64,000 nucleotides of DNA from Paragonimus westermani (lineage: Eukaryota > Platyhelminthes > Trematoda > Plagiorchiida > Troglotrematidae). The position numbers and the translations under genes are program-made. The first letter of the stretch is position 1, and every line of letters starts with the position of its first letter. The stretch is from the NCBI GenBank assembly GCA_008508345.1, contig QNGE01000939.1:124001-188000 (forward strand). Direction: 5' to 3'. This document shows, piece by piece, positions 37,196 through 49,859 of the stretch. The notes beneath the pieces were generated by a model. That model did not search any database, was not told where the DNA came from, and saw only the letters and a list, made by a program, of their open reading frames with translations.

Positions 37196-40100
37196 ACACC
37201 GGGAGCTCGGGAGTTTCACATTTCGACTCTGTTATTAGTAATACAATTTTCATTATTTGTCTGAAGTTATGCACAAATATATTTTCAACTGCTAAAACTA
37301 CTCACTAAATATTTAGAAGTTTTGTGGACCGTAAGAATAACAGATAGTACACGATCGAAGGAAAATTGAAACGCTTAACTGGAAACAGCTCTGACAGTGA
37401 GATAACACATCCACGTTGTCAAGTTCGTACAAAATAATCCAATGGTCCTCGGCTGTCAGCACCCACAGACCACATATGCGCATGTACACATCTGGAAAAA
37501 CAACCCGTCAGAAACAACATTCACCAAGTGGCTAAAGAGAGGCAATCATGGAAGATGGCACAAATCCTTATCTCAGTTCGCATTATTCTTTTGTACGTCC
37601 AGTTGCTTCTAGCTATAGAGCCTTGAGGTGACTGCGGTTGAAGACCACATAGTAATTGCCTGATCGATAATCACAAGTCGACTGCATCTGAATAGAAACC
37701 GTATCGCAGGTACTGTACGTTGGTGACTGAAAATGAACAACGCGCAATACGAGTGCGTTAAGACAAGTAGATTTTTTGACGCAATACGACTTTAACTCAT
37801 ACATATGGCTTAGTCGTCACTGGCAGTATTGCCATCCTGAAATACTCAGTCATGCTGGGAGCAAGCTAACAAAAGCTCGTGGTATTGCTAGCAATCCAGA
37901 AGGATCATCTCGTTTCTCTCAGTTGACCAGACATTAATTCACGCCTGGCCTGAACTAACAATGTGCTGGTCTGGAGATTTTACTAGCCTACCTGCGGTAT
38001 AGTACATTTGCAATTTCAACCATACACAATCAAATACCTTACCTGGACTATCATAATCCTCTTGATTTCTAGTGCCCAGCCGTTTTTTCGCGTGTTGTCA
38101 CATTGTGAGGACTACCGGTCCTCAGACTCATGGGGTATTTTTTGCTGTCAGTGCAGTTTGCAGGGTTATACCAGACTATTTGTACACTCCGTGTAGTAAA
38201 TCCTCTGCCTCATTTACCAACATCCATTTCTACATCACGCTTCCCTTTACTGCTATTTCTATACAGGGACTCACTGTGGTGTTCACGTAGGTCTCACTCA
38301 GTACCATGGGAATACCCACTTTAACATTGTTTACTCACCCTTAAGACTTTACACGTAAGCAGTTTCATTTAGTACATTGTGTCGAGATGATATTTCATAA
38401 GCTCGCCTTTCGCATTCCAAAATCAACTGTCAGTTTATGGTCCTTGTAGTCAAGTAGACTGATTCTGTTGCCTTTGTACTGAATCAGATGAACTGTTAAC
38501 TATCCAAATGATTTGGATTCGGGAATGCTGACATGATTAGTCGATACTGCGGACACACCGCAGTGTTTGCTAGGGGGAAGTGAATACTCAGCCGTTACAC
38601 CCGTAAAATTGTTATGCATAGTAAACTATAGTCGCGCCACTTGCTTGGTGAGTCGAAAACACTTAGCCAGTGTCAACTGTCAATTGTTTTTAACTAAAAG
38701 TCCATCGTCATCTATCTCATCCGGCACTCAGTAAAACCTGACCAAGTTTGAGCATTATTTCTGAAGGTATGCTCTACGTCAACAACGTCTGAATCACCTT
38801 AATCTTTCTTTGAAAATGAAACAGATTTCGTGGATTGTTAAGCTTTTACATTGACCGGCCAGTCGCAAACTGGAAACCATTCAGGATATGCAGCAAATTC
38901 CCACGTTAAGGACAAAAACAAGTGGCCACAAACCCGGTCTACCTCAGGCTGTTTTTCTAAAATTATAGAACCTCTTACAAACTTGAATTAGAGTGATCTT
39001 CTGCACAGTTCCAGTCGGTGCTCTTAAAATCGACACTGATATACGGACTGCATTGAACCAGAGGTAAATATCACAACTGAGACGAAAATGAGCTAGAATC
39101 TACAACCTTAGGCCTTTTCCGTCACTATAATAGGGTGTGTGATCGAGAATCGCGCGCTGCACATACTTAGTAAGTGGTAAAACTGCGGAGCCGCCAATGT
39201 TTCCAATAAATTCTGACAAATAAGTGCGTGCTACTCACATTACCATGTCTTATTTAGGACCACAAGTTTAAACTAAAACCAGATGGGTACCACTGAGGAC
39301 TGAATGTTCGGAAACTCATCACTTAAAAACATATCCAAATGAGGTAGTTATATTATTACATTCGATTTTTCAGTTTTCTACTGTTGAACTCAGCTTCCTT
39401 ATCTTCTATAGCCGCAAGCTTTCCTTGTGTATCTTTAGTGCCTTTAATGCCATGCTTAAAAGTGAAACCGACGCGCTGAACTCGCGTATAATTCGCCTCG
39501 CCATTCCTATGGTTAATATCAAGTTAACCCCGTGTTTTATACCTATTCTGCGTTGTTTTAATTCCTACCGCTGTAGTATTCCAACGGCCTGACAACACCG
39601 TCGTAATGATTGTGAATTTAAAACCTAGTATGTTCGTGTCATCACATTTCTTCCACACAGTTAAACTGTCACATTTTTACGAGTATGTAAATAATTTGGA
39701 GCAGTAAGCTCAATGAAATTGTTTCGCCTCGCTCTATATAATGTCATGTTTTACGTGAATACAATTTCAACCTACTTGACGGTCATATCGCTTTTAATTA
39801 CTTCAAAGGTTCCGACAGAGTTGTCAGTAGGATTCTATATCAGTTATTCCATGATTTTTAAAGTGTGTCCGCTAGTATTAGTGCTGTCCATCCGGCCAAC
39901 TCTCCAGTTGCAGGCAATTCCACCCACAGCAACCTATTTTCCCCTACTTATAACGTTGTCTTTCCAAAACGCAAAACAGAGTTTTGGTCAGTAGTTAGTC
40001 CGTATCGTAACCTAATAATTTGTTGAGTGAGTTGCCGCTGACTATTTAGCATCATCATTATATCCATTAGCCAAATATTCTTTCATCTTGAGTGGATGAA

Positions 40101-40918
40101 ACATCTAGTTGTTATTTTGTTGATCATGAGGGCACAGGTAGACGGGGTAGCTAATTCACTTACAAGTGGATTTCTCCATTCTTATTGTGGTGTGTACCAA
40201 AAATGCTCATCAATAAAAGAAAGCAATTGAATTAGAACAGCGGAATTACCCACTTGACTTATCTTGACCCATACGTTGACTCTTTGGTTTCATTTCATGT
40301 TGGTAATATAAAGCTGGTTTTGACGCTATCTTTGTCGTAACAATAACACCTCTGTTAAGATCAAAGTATTTCGGTTAGTAAACGTGAAATCAGCTCAACT
40401 TACTAACATTGTGTCATCTATAGCAAAGTGATTGAATCAAATGAGAAGCAACCTTGAATCATTGTCACACTACTTTTGCAGAAAAAAATTTACTAGTCGA
40501 CTTTCAATGTACCTATCAAACTGAGGAATTTCCCAAATTTGTTTACGATGGAACAGAACAAATATGATATGAATCACAGTTTCTGGGAACAGTAACGACT
40601 CGCTAATCACATCGCATTTGTGAACAGTGATGTAGGGTCATTCAGATTTCCTGTGCAAGACCCCTGTTGGTAAATGTACGCTGTACGGGGCTACACTCTT
40701 GTATGTGCAACTCAACAAAACGCACACAAACTATTTTTTTTTCAAATGAAGCCATAAAGCAAGAGTAAGAAGCGTGAAATTCGTGAGTTCATTAGTTCAC
40801 TAAAAATGGTGGATGGATATGGTTTTACTGTTCATATGCTGTTCACACAAAACGACTAAATTAGATGAACGAGTGCACTTGTTTCAAGAGTCCTCATAAG
40901 CTGAAGTAAGAACTTAAT
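37196..40918. other. Unassigned stretch, no supported gene
   Basis: All three plus frames are simultaneously open at 38.0-38.3 kb, which reflects local composition rather than coding. A 93-codon ATG frame at 39713-39994 is hydrophobic but lacks any domain. A T-run lies at about 40733-40741. Nothing else was recognised. Confidence 0.4.
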
Positions 40919-41040
40919 GACAAACTGAGTAAGTTTTAGAGGGCTCATCCCCAGGCGAAGCAGTCGGAGCGAATCACGTCATATCGACTGATTGATCTAG
41001 CTTCGGGTGGATCGATCTGTATCAACTTACTCAGTTTGTC
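40919..41040. repeat. 122-base nested hairpin with 17-bp perfect terminal arms
   Basis: The arm GACAAACTGAGTAAGTT at 40919-40935 is exactly reverse-complemented at 41024-41040. Inside, CCA at 40951-40953 faces TGG at 41008-41010, CGAAGC at 40956-40961 pairs with GCTTCG at 41000-41005, and AGTCG at 40962-40966 pairs with CGACT at 40985-40989. This leaves an 18-base apical loop (40967-40984), a 10-base one-sided bulge and a 2x2 internal loop. No target-site duplication is evident outside the arms. It could be a MITE or foldback element, or a structured RNA locus. It lacks the invariant CUGAUGA and GAAA cores of a hammerhead ribozyme, although GATGAG and CCGAAGC fragments occur on the minus strand. 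Confidence 0.6.
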
Positions 41041-44000
41041 GGACTGCAACCGTGCAATTGCCTGTATGTTTTCTGAACTGTTTTCTCTCGTTTACTTTCT
41101 GATATCTTCTATAACGTGATTCGTTCTAACACCCTGACCGCCATGAATGATCGTCTTGTTTGATTCTATATGGTTCTTGTCGGCCATGCATTGCATTTAT
41201 TTCACCCTATAAATTTGGAGCATCTTTGGTCTAATTCTGACTTGACTCGCTCTTCCAAATAAACCCTGCTGCCAGGTCTATTCTCTTTTCTTGGTTCTGG
41301 GTCAAGTGGTTGAACGGGTACCACAAGAGACGACTTAGTAGTGAGTATTCATCATGCAAAAGCACCTGTTGGCTTCTACGTCAGTACCGCACTAACAGAG
41401 GTATAAGATTGAAGAAACTAGACTAGCTATGGTCACAAGTTTCAACTGAGTACGTCCCTAATGTAACTGTTATCAAGAACTCGCAATAAACTCGCTACCT
41501 TTGGAAGCCGATTCATACTTCTCGTGACGTAATCTTACAACAATATTTGTCAAACTTATCAGTAACCCCGTGCGAAATGGCTGGCTAACTTTTACGTGGA
41601 AGGTATTTTGGTGTATGAGACGCTGAGCTTTTTTAAAATAATCAACTTCAATCATCTCCCTGGGTTTTCTCTTCAAACAACAGGTACATACAGGTTCGAT
41701 GTTTTCCTTTCTAATCGCACGTCTTAAATTCAAACTCTGAAAGCGCCCCGATCTTCTTCATTCTCACAGTGAATTGTATGCCCTGTGTTTGTGAGGAATA
41801 ATGACAAATCTAGGGGGTTATAGATAACATCAGATAATTGGAACAAAGGATTTTGTAAACACCGATGACGACCAGCCTGTAAGTCAGACGTTAAATGATT
41901 CCGGCGAGATCACTGTTACAGGTACAGCTGGTTTGGGAGCAGTGAAAAAGAATAACAGAAAAGGAAAGTCATTGTTTACCGTCAACTTGTTGAGACAAAT
42001 CAAGCAAAATCACGTGAAAGAGGCTTATAAAAGCTTGTACAACAAAAGAGCCATGTAAATATATGCCCAGTCAGGTCATTTGTACTGTGCGGACTCCGGA
42101 AGACTGTCTACCAAGAATATATTTTTCTTGAGTGAGAACCGGGATACTACTTGTTTTTTGTAATTGGCCATAATGAGCTGTGAAATTTACGAGCATAAAA
42201 GCAGAGTTTAACGTGCGCTTCCAACACATGTGCAAGTTTATATGATAAATGTATTGGGATTAGATTGAGTCTGAATTAGTTGTCAGTCTCTCTATCTATA
42301 TGACTTATTTAATGGAACCTCACTGGCCGAAACAAAGATACGGAGACTTTATTGAGGCACGCTCGTGACTGTAATTAGAGTGGTTTCCAAGTAAAGCTAA
42401 CATATCCAACAGATGGCTCACAGTCATTTTTGATTGACGTCAATACTTCCAAATGAAAAAACCACAATATAAGTACAAATGAATTGTCCTCATGCTCATA
42501 GTATTGTACCTTTTAGTCTACTGTGTTCGAAAGATATCTTCAAGTATTTGTACAAGTGATATGCGGATAAATAAAATTTGTGTTAGGAAGATAATGCGAA
42601 TACATCAGGCTTTTGTGAAGCCAACGTAAAGTTAAACTGATTACGGGGTTAAACGGTTTTTAAACTTATTGTCATTCGCGGAACGTCTGAGCACGATTAC
42701 CAAAAAGGCGGTTAACAAAAACAATATATACATCCATTAAATACAACTTAAACACTGGCCGAAATTTATTGATATTTGTAACAATGAGTTTGTGCAATTT
42801 GTTGTAACTAAGTAACGGAAAAACAGGAAATACGGTATGAAAACATTTTAAAAATTATAGTTAATAGTAGACGCCAGACTAGTGTGAAAAAAGAATCAAC
42901 CACTGTTGACTGGAACGAAGTTTATACAGTTCGGTTTCCATCATAAGGAATAGTCACAATGAGACACAAAGAAAAACCAAAAGTGATAGTTAATTGTGTT
43001 TGATTACGTACAACCGACTACCGATGGCTGACGTATGAAATTTCACAGTAACTCTGTATGCATGAATTGTTTCCTTGAAGTCTAAACTGTCTTCCTATTC
43101 TCTTGGTTCAAATGTTCAAACCAGTAAACAGAAACCAGTTAATATAGTGATTACTAAAAGTAAGCAGATAATTTTTAACCTGAAGCAGGAGTTACCCTTT
43201 AGTTCGCAAAACCAAAAAGTTTGTTGTATTACAGATATTTTTTGGGAAAAATTAGCCTTTGCGAGTCCTATTCGGACTCACTGCTCAGGCTTCACACAAA
43301 TGTTACGGATGAAAGTGCTGAGTTGCACCAACCTTTAGTGGAAGGTCCAAAAAATGCTGACTAGAGTGCTATCTGATCACAACCAGTTGTCAGACTATTT
43401 TTGCCAAGGCAGTAAAATATAAAAACGAATGCTCCTTAAATGCAGCAAGAGAAAACTTCACAAAACCAATAAACTGTCGACCCCGTTTCGTTTTTAGCCC
43501 AATGATTATTCAAAAGAGTCATCTGAACAGGAACTAAGGTGTATCAAAGCACGATTAAACAATCGGTCGAAATCAATGCCGGGAGCCTAAAATAAAATAA
43601 CTTATACATGTACCGCCCTTTCGTTCGCGTACTTGACGGGCCCTAGGGTCTTACAGGTTTGTGTGAACGCTTTTGCATCGTAAGGTGCCTTTGAACTATT
43701 AATCCAGACAAGTTTATTTTTCGTAAATACAAATAAACAGGACACTGTTTTATTCAAATGTAAAGAACTTGCCGTCAGTTTATCGTGTACGTTTTTGAAT
43801 CTCAACGATTTGACCACGGAATTTAAAAAAAAAATGGAATCACTGGCAATCGACTCAACGCGTATCTTTTAGCTATTGACTTGAATGCAAAATCATCTTC
43901 AAGTCTCATCTGACCATTCGTTTTCCAATTAAATGACGACGATGTACGGTTGGCTCATTTCGTTAACACTTGACTGGTGAATCAAGATATATAACTACAC

Positions 44001-45048
44001 CATAATTCTTGTCAAATATGTTACCTTTAAAGTATCTCTGTGTGTCACATCATGGGACATTTTGAGAGTAATTACTGACTACTAAAGTTTTATTAGCTGC
44101 CAGCATTTCTTTGCAGCGCCCGGCAATAGCATGTCCAGGTAGGTCCCCTCAAACCTAATGAAATTTTAGCTGTCGTAAATTTTTATCCCATATCAAACGT
44201 GACATTTATTAGATCAAAATTAGATTCCCATTAAGTCGACCAGCTTCTGAAAAATAAAAGTCAGGATGTATCTGTCATTAGCTGGAATTCTGTTAGTAGC
44301 TTCAATGATGGTAAACAGAGTAATAACTTTCAGGATGCGTAAAGCAAAGTAACGGGAAGGGGTTAGCGATGTGTTACTTCAGTGATGATTTGTCGCTCTC
44401 GGCATCAGTCTATTAATGCATTTAGAGTCATGCAGGCAGACTCTTTAGCATGCAAGCTTGCAAACGTACACTGGTCTTTCACACACAACACTGACACCTT
44501 TTCATGGGAAAAAATACTGTCACCAAATGAACCCATTCCGTGTCAGTCCACTTACGTCGTGAGCATTTTTACGAATCTTTTCTCCGTAAAAGTTAGGTGT
44601 GTTACCCCACCCCCACCTCCAGTGTTCGTAATGTCCAATGGGTCAGTCATGTGTTTTTGTTGTAAACAGGTTTCCGTATAGTCGTGTGACAGAAAACTAG
44701 GACGACAATGACATGCTGTACTCCATAAATTAGTGGGAAATCCCTCAGTAGTACTTCCAAAATGAACTGACAGTCAAGACCATAGTTCAATATTTGGTTG
44801 TCTATTAGGCTTCCGAAACTTGTTGCACAGCAGGAGCGCTGGGTTAAGTAGATCACGAGTTGATGGTTTATTCCTACTGAAACACAACCATCGGTTTGAC
44901 AAACAGCGATTTTTGTGAATTGCTTCTATTGACAATACGGTTAGAAGGTTTCATTGAAATACGTCCTGGGGCAAGTCGTAGAAACAATAAACTGACTGTG
45001 TGAAATCACAAGCAGATACTAAAACCCAGTTAATTTGTTCTGCCTGGA
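41041..45048. other. Unassigned stretch, no supported gene
   Basis: A minus-strand frame at 41473-41733 (86 codons from TTG) is basic and has a CTCC cysteine cluster but no clear borders. Plus-strand frames at 43075-43338 and 44382-44681 lack domains; the latter includes a C-rich tract encoding PPPPP near 44610. No mobile-element motif was recognised. Confidence 0.35.
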
Positions 45049-45283
45049 TTACCCTGTCACAGGACCAAGATCAAATGTTTGTTTATGTGTGGTTAAAGCG
45101 TCTACAAAAGTTGCAAGCATTGAACAACTTTCTGACGGAAAATCTTGAGGTTGCATAGTTTGACGTTGGTCGACCTGGTAGCCGCCCAAACGCCCTGGCT
45201 TTCTGTCGATTGGCGGAGAAGTTGTAAATGACTGTATATTTCCCGATGACATCAACCTGATGATCGGCGAGAGGAGTCACAGT
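45049..45283 (-). CDS. Possible exon, two overlapping open frames
   Basis: On the minus strand, after an acceptor-like ATCATCAG, two registers stay open for 60-70 codons. One ends at TAA near 45049 with a GG|GTAATC donor-like site, the other at about 45083. Both products look protein-like, so the register cannot be decided. It lies on the same strand and 140 bases downstream of another exon-like frame (45423-45600). Function is unknown. Confidence 0.2.
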
Positions 45284-45422
45284 GTTGCTACTAATTGCTG
45301 ATTGGTAGCCCGTAAGTAAAACTATGCATACAGAGGAAAATTTGTGATGTCAAAGGTTTGAATTTGTCTAATCAACTTAGGTGTTTTACTGGTTAATTCC
45401 GAGTCATATCTCTTTGCTTTAC

Positions 45423-45600
45423 CTGTGTTGTTCATCTGGTCAAATCGCAACAAAACTCGCCCCATTCTGATCAACAGTAAGGAGATTGGTGAAGGTTTGC
45501 TTATTAGACTTGACAGTCTAGATAGAACTGCATTCATCTGAGGACTTGAGGCCAGCACTGAAGCAAAGCTCTTGACACCCACAAAGCTCCAACGCGCCAC
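45423..45600 (-). CDS. Possible exon ending at a good splice donor
   Basis: The minus-strand frame gives 59 residues (ASVLASSPQMNAVL, then LLLIRMGRVLLRFDQMNN) and runs exactly into ACACAG|GTAAAG, a strong 5' splice site, at 45423/45422. The start is unclear: the frame is closed by TAA about 15 bases upstream of the GTG, so the acceptor would have to lie close to 45600. No family is recognised. Joining it to the downstream candidate requires a phase that only some acceptor choices allow. Confidence 0.22.
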
Positions 45601-47649
45601 ATTGTCAGATTACTTGTTTAAGATTTCCCTTAAAGTTGAGCCACAAAACAAGTCTGAACAACTATTTTCTGTCGTTTTTGCTTTACAATGTCAGTGTGTC
45701 TGATGTTTACAAAATTTTTGGCTGTTATTCTACTGCAGTTCTTCGCTGTTCTGTCCGCCTAATCCAGCTAATCTTTCTAAACAAATTTATTACGACAATT
45801 CAACCAGAATCAGCGTGGCAAAAATCGTTCTGATCTTTAGTACACTACAGCCATATAAAGTGGCAACAGAATAGTTAATTCCAAACTCGAGAAATGGTTT
45901 TGCTATATCACATTTTCACATGTTGCCAAAAGTCGTTTAGACCCTTCTACTGGTTCAGTCAATATTCGATGAGACATATTCGCTCCGATGTTTGACTGCC
46001 AAACGGCTAGTAATGCAAGCTAGGTCCGTCCGTGAAGTGTCACACACGCCAGACCAAAAATATACATTCGGATTCCTTTGCTATGTACAGAATGTCATTC
46101 CCCATCCATAAAATGTGCATTCATCAGATTTATTGCCGCTATTTACTAGTACACCGTTTTTAAGTGCAATTCATTTTATTTGTCATTAGATCTGTAGGAA
46201 CAGACTTGAACTCGGAATGAAGGTATTTCTAATGAAACAGCTCGTCCTGTGTTCGACTTTCGATTTTCGCAATTTTGATAGATAAAAAGCTTCACAGCGG
46301 GATTTTCATCAACAGTTTAATTTACCGATAACTTCATGGAGATGTCAAACACAGTTTTATGCCATCCACAGCCAGATAGTTATGATCACTAATTGTCATA
46401 TCAACATTTACACAATATTTTGCTGTAGAAATGCAGAGATATGGGCTCACAAACAACGATCTCGCTCGCCTTTGTGACAATATATGATCTGACAAACGCG
46501 TTCACTCACACCCACTAACTTAGCTTCTCACGAGAGAATCAGGTGAAGAACCAACAGCTTTTCTTGGATACTTATCCACAACGAATAAGTGGTGCCATCA
46601 TTTAGCATAACATCTACGAAGAGAAAATACGACCAGGTAAATATAAAAACTCTGCTTTTTTTGCACTCTTGGAATATTGGAGAAATCTGGTGCTCTGCTC
46701 AATTGAAAGCGTACATGGTCGCCTCCGAGCACTAATCTGAACACTGAGGTTACATTTTTAAAGACTTTTCTCCGTCAGAACTGTTCCTCTAGGCAGTTCA
46801 CTGATGGAACCAGTGTCACCAGAACCTGAAATGCAACAGGACAAATAAACACTGCAGTCATCTCAGAGTGAATGACAGGTACGACCGCTGCGGAGGGGTT
46901 GGACTGTTTCACTCAACTAAACAAGTAGCAGAACCTATTGCACTGACAAGTTCCGCACTTAATTCATCTAGTTTCCTTGTCCTAAACTAGAGGTAGACTC
47001 TACGCTCAGTAGTAATTCGTGCCTGTCCGTCCTCAAACTTGTCCGTGTGTAGAAATTCAAACAGGTTGCACACCAGGACTGTTTTTGCGGCAAATAAGAG
47101 AAGGTCACCTACAAAGAATGAAGCTTATGAACTATTGACTATCTGGTCGAAAGTGTACATCGAATGGATAGCGATCAAGCCTTTCCAGTTGTCATCTGGT
47201 TGTCATAAAAGTCACCGGAGATCTTCTGAATTAGCCAAAACTACAGCGCCATTAAGCCACTCGACTCATGATCGTGCTTTGTTTATATGTTGAGTCCATC
47301 CTTACCCAAGCTTACCGGATAGAAAACTGGCTTACTCGGTTTGACCAACGGACAAAAGAGACGTACAGAACCAGTCAACTCATCAAGGAGGGACTGGCAG
47401 TTAACCATGGTTATATATGTTAGCTCAGATTGGCTCTCCGTCTAGTTCTTTCGCTCCTCTACATAATTTCACCTATGGGAAGATAAGATACCACAGCAAG
47501 CGTTAGTCTGCGTAAGTCTTAATTTGAACACCACGCCCATTGACACAGAATAATTCACTAGTTTTAAGTTTAACGACAAACTTTACTCGAAAAGTAAGTG
47601 AATGTTAGAAAAGTGATGTGGAAACAGAGAGAAAGCAGAGCTATCTTAG
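45601..47649. other. Unassigned stretch, nothing recognised
   Basis: Frames are at most 84 codons (47039-47293, plus). Two segments at 47.28-47.40 kb and 48.08-48.16 kb share short strings such as GACCAACGGA and CAGTCA-CTCA and might be copies of one decayed repeat. The similarity is too patchy to call. Confidence 0.3.
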
Positions 47650-47710
47650 TGGCAAGGCGGTGGCCGCTAGCGAGGATACTCACAACCGAAGTAGGTTTTG
47701 GTTCGTATTC
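47650..47710 (+). mobile_element. tRNA-derived SINE head (degenerate)
   Basis: On the plus strand a box A-like TGGCAAGGCGG (47650-47660) and a box B-like GGTTCGTATTC (47700-47710, 9 of 11 consensus bases) stand about 39 bases apart, as in tRNA genes. The stems are only partly preserved, so a functional tRNA is unlikely. The downstream body could not be delimited. It resembles the head at 3.7 kb in layout rather than in sequence. Confidence 0.4.
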
Positions 47711-48989
47711 ATGCCGGCGCCCTAGCTAACACCTGCAAATTAAAAAATCTTAGAAAATTTGCCATTTTTTAGGCTGGCGACCGATTTATTCATTATTCAG
47801 TTTCCAACTATGTTATCTACGAGGGTTCTCACATTTATATTTCAACTCGGAAGATAAGTTTATAAGACACTATGATTGATGCCTGCCATGTCTTGAAGGA
47901 CGTTCCCAGTAGTTGTGCTACTTTTCTCAATTCAACTTTGTCTTTTCCAATCCGGTAACATGCGTTAATATAATACTTTCTGTTTTACTGCTTTCTTTGA
48001 AGATTTTGACAGATATGTTATCCACTATTTTTGTGTACTTGCTAGGAACATTTCATTGGCCTACCACTTGGGCTTACTGTTTAACGAAACGTGAAGCTTT
48101 ACCTGACCAACGGAAACCATGACTCAGTCAGCTCAAAGCAAGCAACAATGTGAGGGGTCACTTCTGAAGCAAGGGGGCTTGTTCAACATGCTGGCCACAT
48201 AGTTTGTCAAGACCGATTTACCGCGAGATGAGATTTTTGGCTTAAGTTATACTGCAACATTTGTACTCCGTATCAACAGGAAATAAATTATTGCGCAACC
48301 GCCTTTGAAAACTGAATTAATGTCAATTAACGAGTTTGGAGCAGGTGTACTGAAGAGGCACTGCTGAAAGTATAGGTTTGTCATGCCAAACTATGTATCT
48401 AGTATCTTTAAAAGAGAATGATAAAAGGGATACTCAGAGATCTCCCGCAGATTTGGTCCTTTGTATCATTAGATTTATTCCCATGAGATCTGTTCAACTT
48501 TTGCTTCAAAGCGCTCTGAAGCAAGGGGAACGAAACTATGGGGAATTCAACTCACCACGAAGGATAATAATCAAAGATCGGGATGTTTTGAAGTTCTAGT
48601 AAGATAATGTGCATAAAGGTCCGGGATCGTTCATTCGCTTCATCTTAGATTGAGTAGGGTTCGTAGTTCTTCATCGACCTCCGGATGCACGATCCCCAGA
48701 TTACATCAGTTCGGATGAATTGTCAAGAGATCGTTTCCCTTGATGCACTATTGCGCAATCGTATGTTAGACGTTTATCTCAGAGTGCTTGGCTTGGTATT
48801 TAAAGGGAACGATAAGAATGTATACATCTGATTGTAGTGTATTTCAATCAGAGTCGTTGCCCGCAAAGAAAGTAACGGTTGAGAATGGTGCCTCTCGTAA
48901 GGCAGTTTCTGGTGCCTTGATATTCCGATTCGTTTAGTGAAGATCTCAATTGTCCTTTGCAGAATTAAATTGTACGCTTTAGTATTCGA
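47711..48989. other. Unassigned stretch upstream of Ty3/gypsy pol; no gag or LTR seen
   Basis: I looked here for a gag frame, a zinc knuckle and a 5' LTR with primer-binding site and found none. The best plus frames (47913-48122 and 48378-48599) do not resemble Gag. The retroelement therefore seems 5' truncated near 48980. Confidence 0.4.
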
Positions 48990-49238
48990 GTGGATGTCAC
49001 TATTGATACCGGAGCCGAGCTCAGCGTCAATCCTCCGCAACCAAGTGATCGACTTCAGTCAGACTAGTACACCTTACAGGCTGCGAAGCAAAGTCGCATC
49101 AAAACTTTCGGGGAACGCTCACTCACTGTCGATCTTGGTCTCCGGCGATGTTTCCGTTGGATATTCCTGCTTGCCGGCGTCCAAACGCCACTTATCGATG
49201 CCGACTTCCTGGCACGCTTTAACCTTTCCGTTGATGTC

Positions 49239-49844
49239 ATGAGGCGTAAGCTAATTGACAACACTACCGCCTGCACAGTAAACGGTGTTCAATTGACGAT
49301 AGCGTCAATTGGCATCCGACCCGCTCTTCCACCAACACCGTCTTTCGCAGCACTGTTGAAGAATTCTCCTTCGTTAACTCGGCCGTGCTCATATACCGAG
49401 ACGGTTAGGCACAGTGTGGAACATCACATTACAACACGCGGTTCTCCGGTTTTCCCGCGTCCACGCCGTTTACATCCAGATAAACTCAAAATAGCCAAAG
49501 CTGAATTCGAACATATGCTTCAGTTGGGCATAATTCGACCTTCGAACAGCTCTTGGGCAACACTACTACACACGGTACCTAAAAGGTCTCCGGGTGGTTG
49601 GCGACCTTGCGGTGGTTACGGTGCTCTCAACAATTGTAGAATCCCGGACAGGTACCCTATACCGCATATACACGACTTTTCGTTAGGACTCGCTGGCGCT
49701 ACTATCTTCTCTAAATTAGACCTTGTACGCGTCTATTATCACATCCCGGTCGCGGAAGAAGATATTTCAAAGAAAGCCATTACAACACCTCTCGGACTTT
49801 TTGAATTCACAAGGATACACTTCGGGCTCCGTACTGCAGCTTAA
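49239..49844 (+). pseudogene. pol: Pol segment: protease end and N-terminal RT
   Basis: This is the open segment between nonsense codons 49065 and 49842; the first ATG is at 49239 but the true register extends upstream into the protease. The RT fingers and first palm motifs are visible: [25 protein letters not shown] and the motif A stretch [15 protein letters not shown], whose catalytic Asp is kept. The segment ends with TAA where the family has Gln (the NAAQTFQR block), consistent with a CAA to TAA change. Confidence 0.85.
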
Positions 49845-49859
49845 ACATTTCAACGATTC

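Noticed and set aside
37002..37274. 90-codon minus-strand frame reading SSAGRAL...GSNPAEAL
   Set aside because: It is the translation of the tRNA-like SINE head and its body, not a protein gene.
38008..38324. Three overlapping plus-strand frames
   Set aside because: Simultaneous openness of all three registers without domain similarity points to local base composition.
40919..41040. Hammerhead ribozyme inside the hairpin
   Set aside because: The invariant CUGAUGA and GAAA cores are not present on either strand, only partial look-alikes.
47711..48989. Gag and 5' LTR of the Ty3/gypsy element
   Set aside because: No zinc knuckle, no Gag-like frame and no sequence repeated downstream of pol were found.
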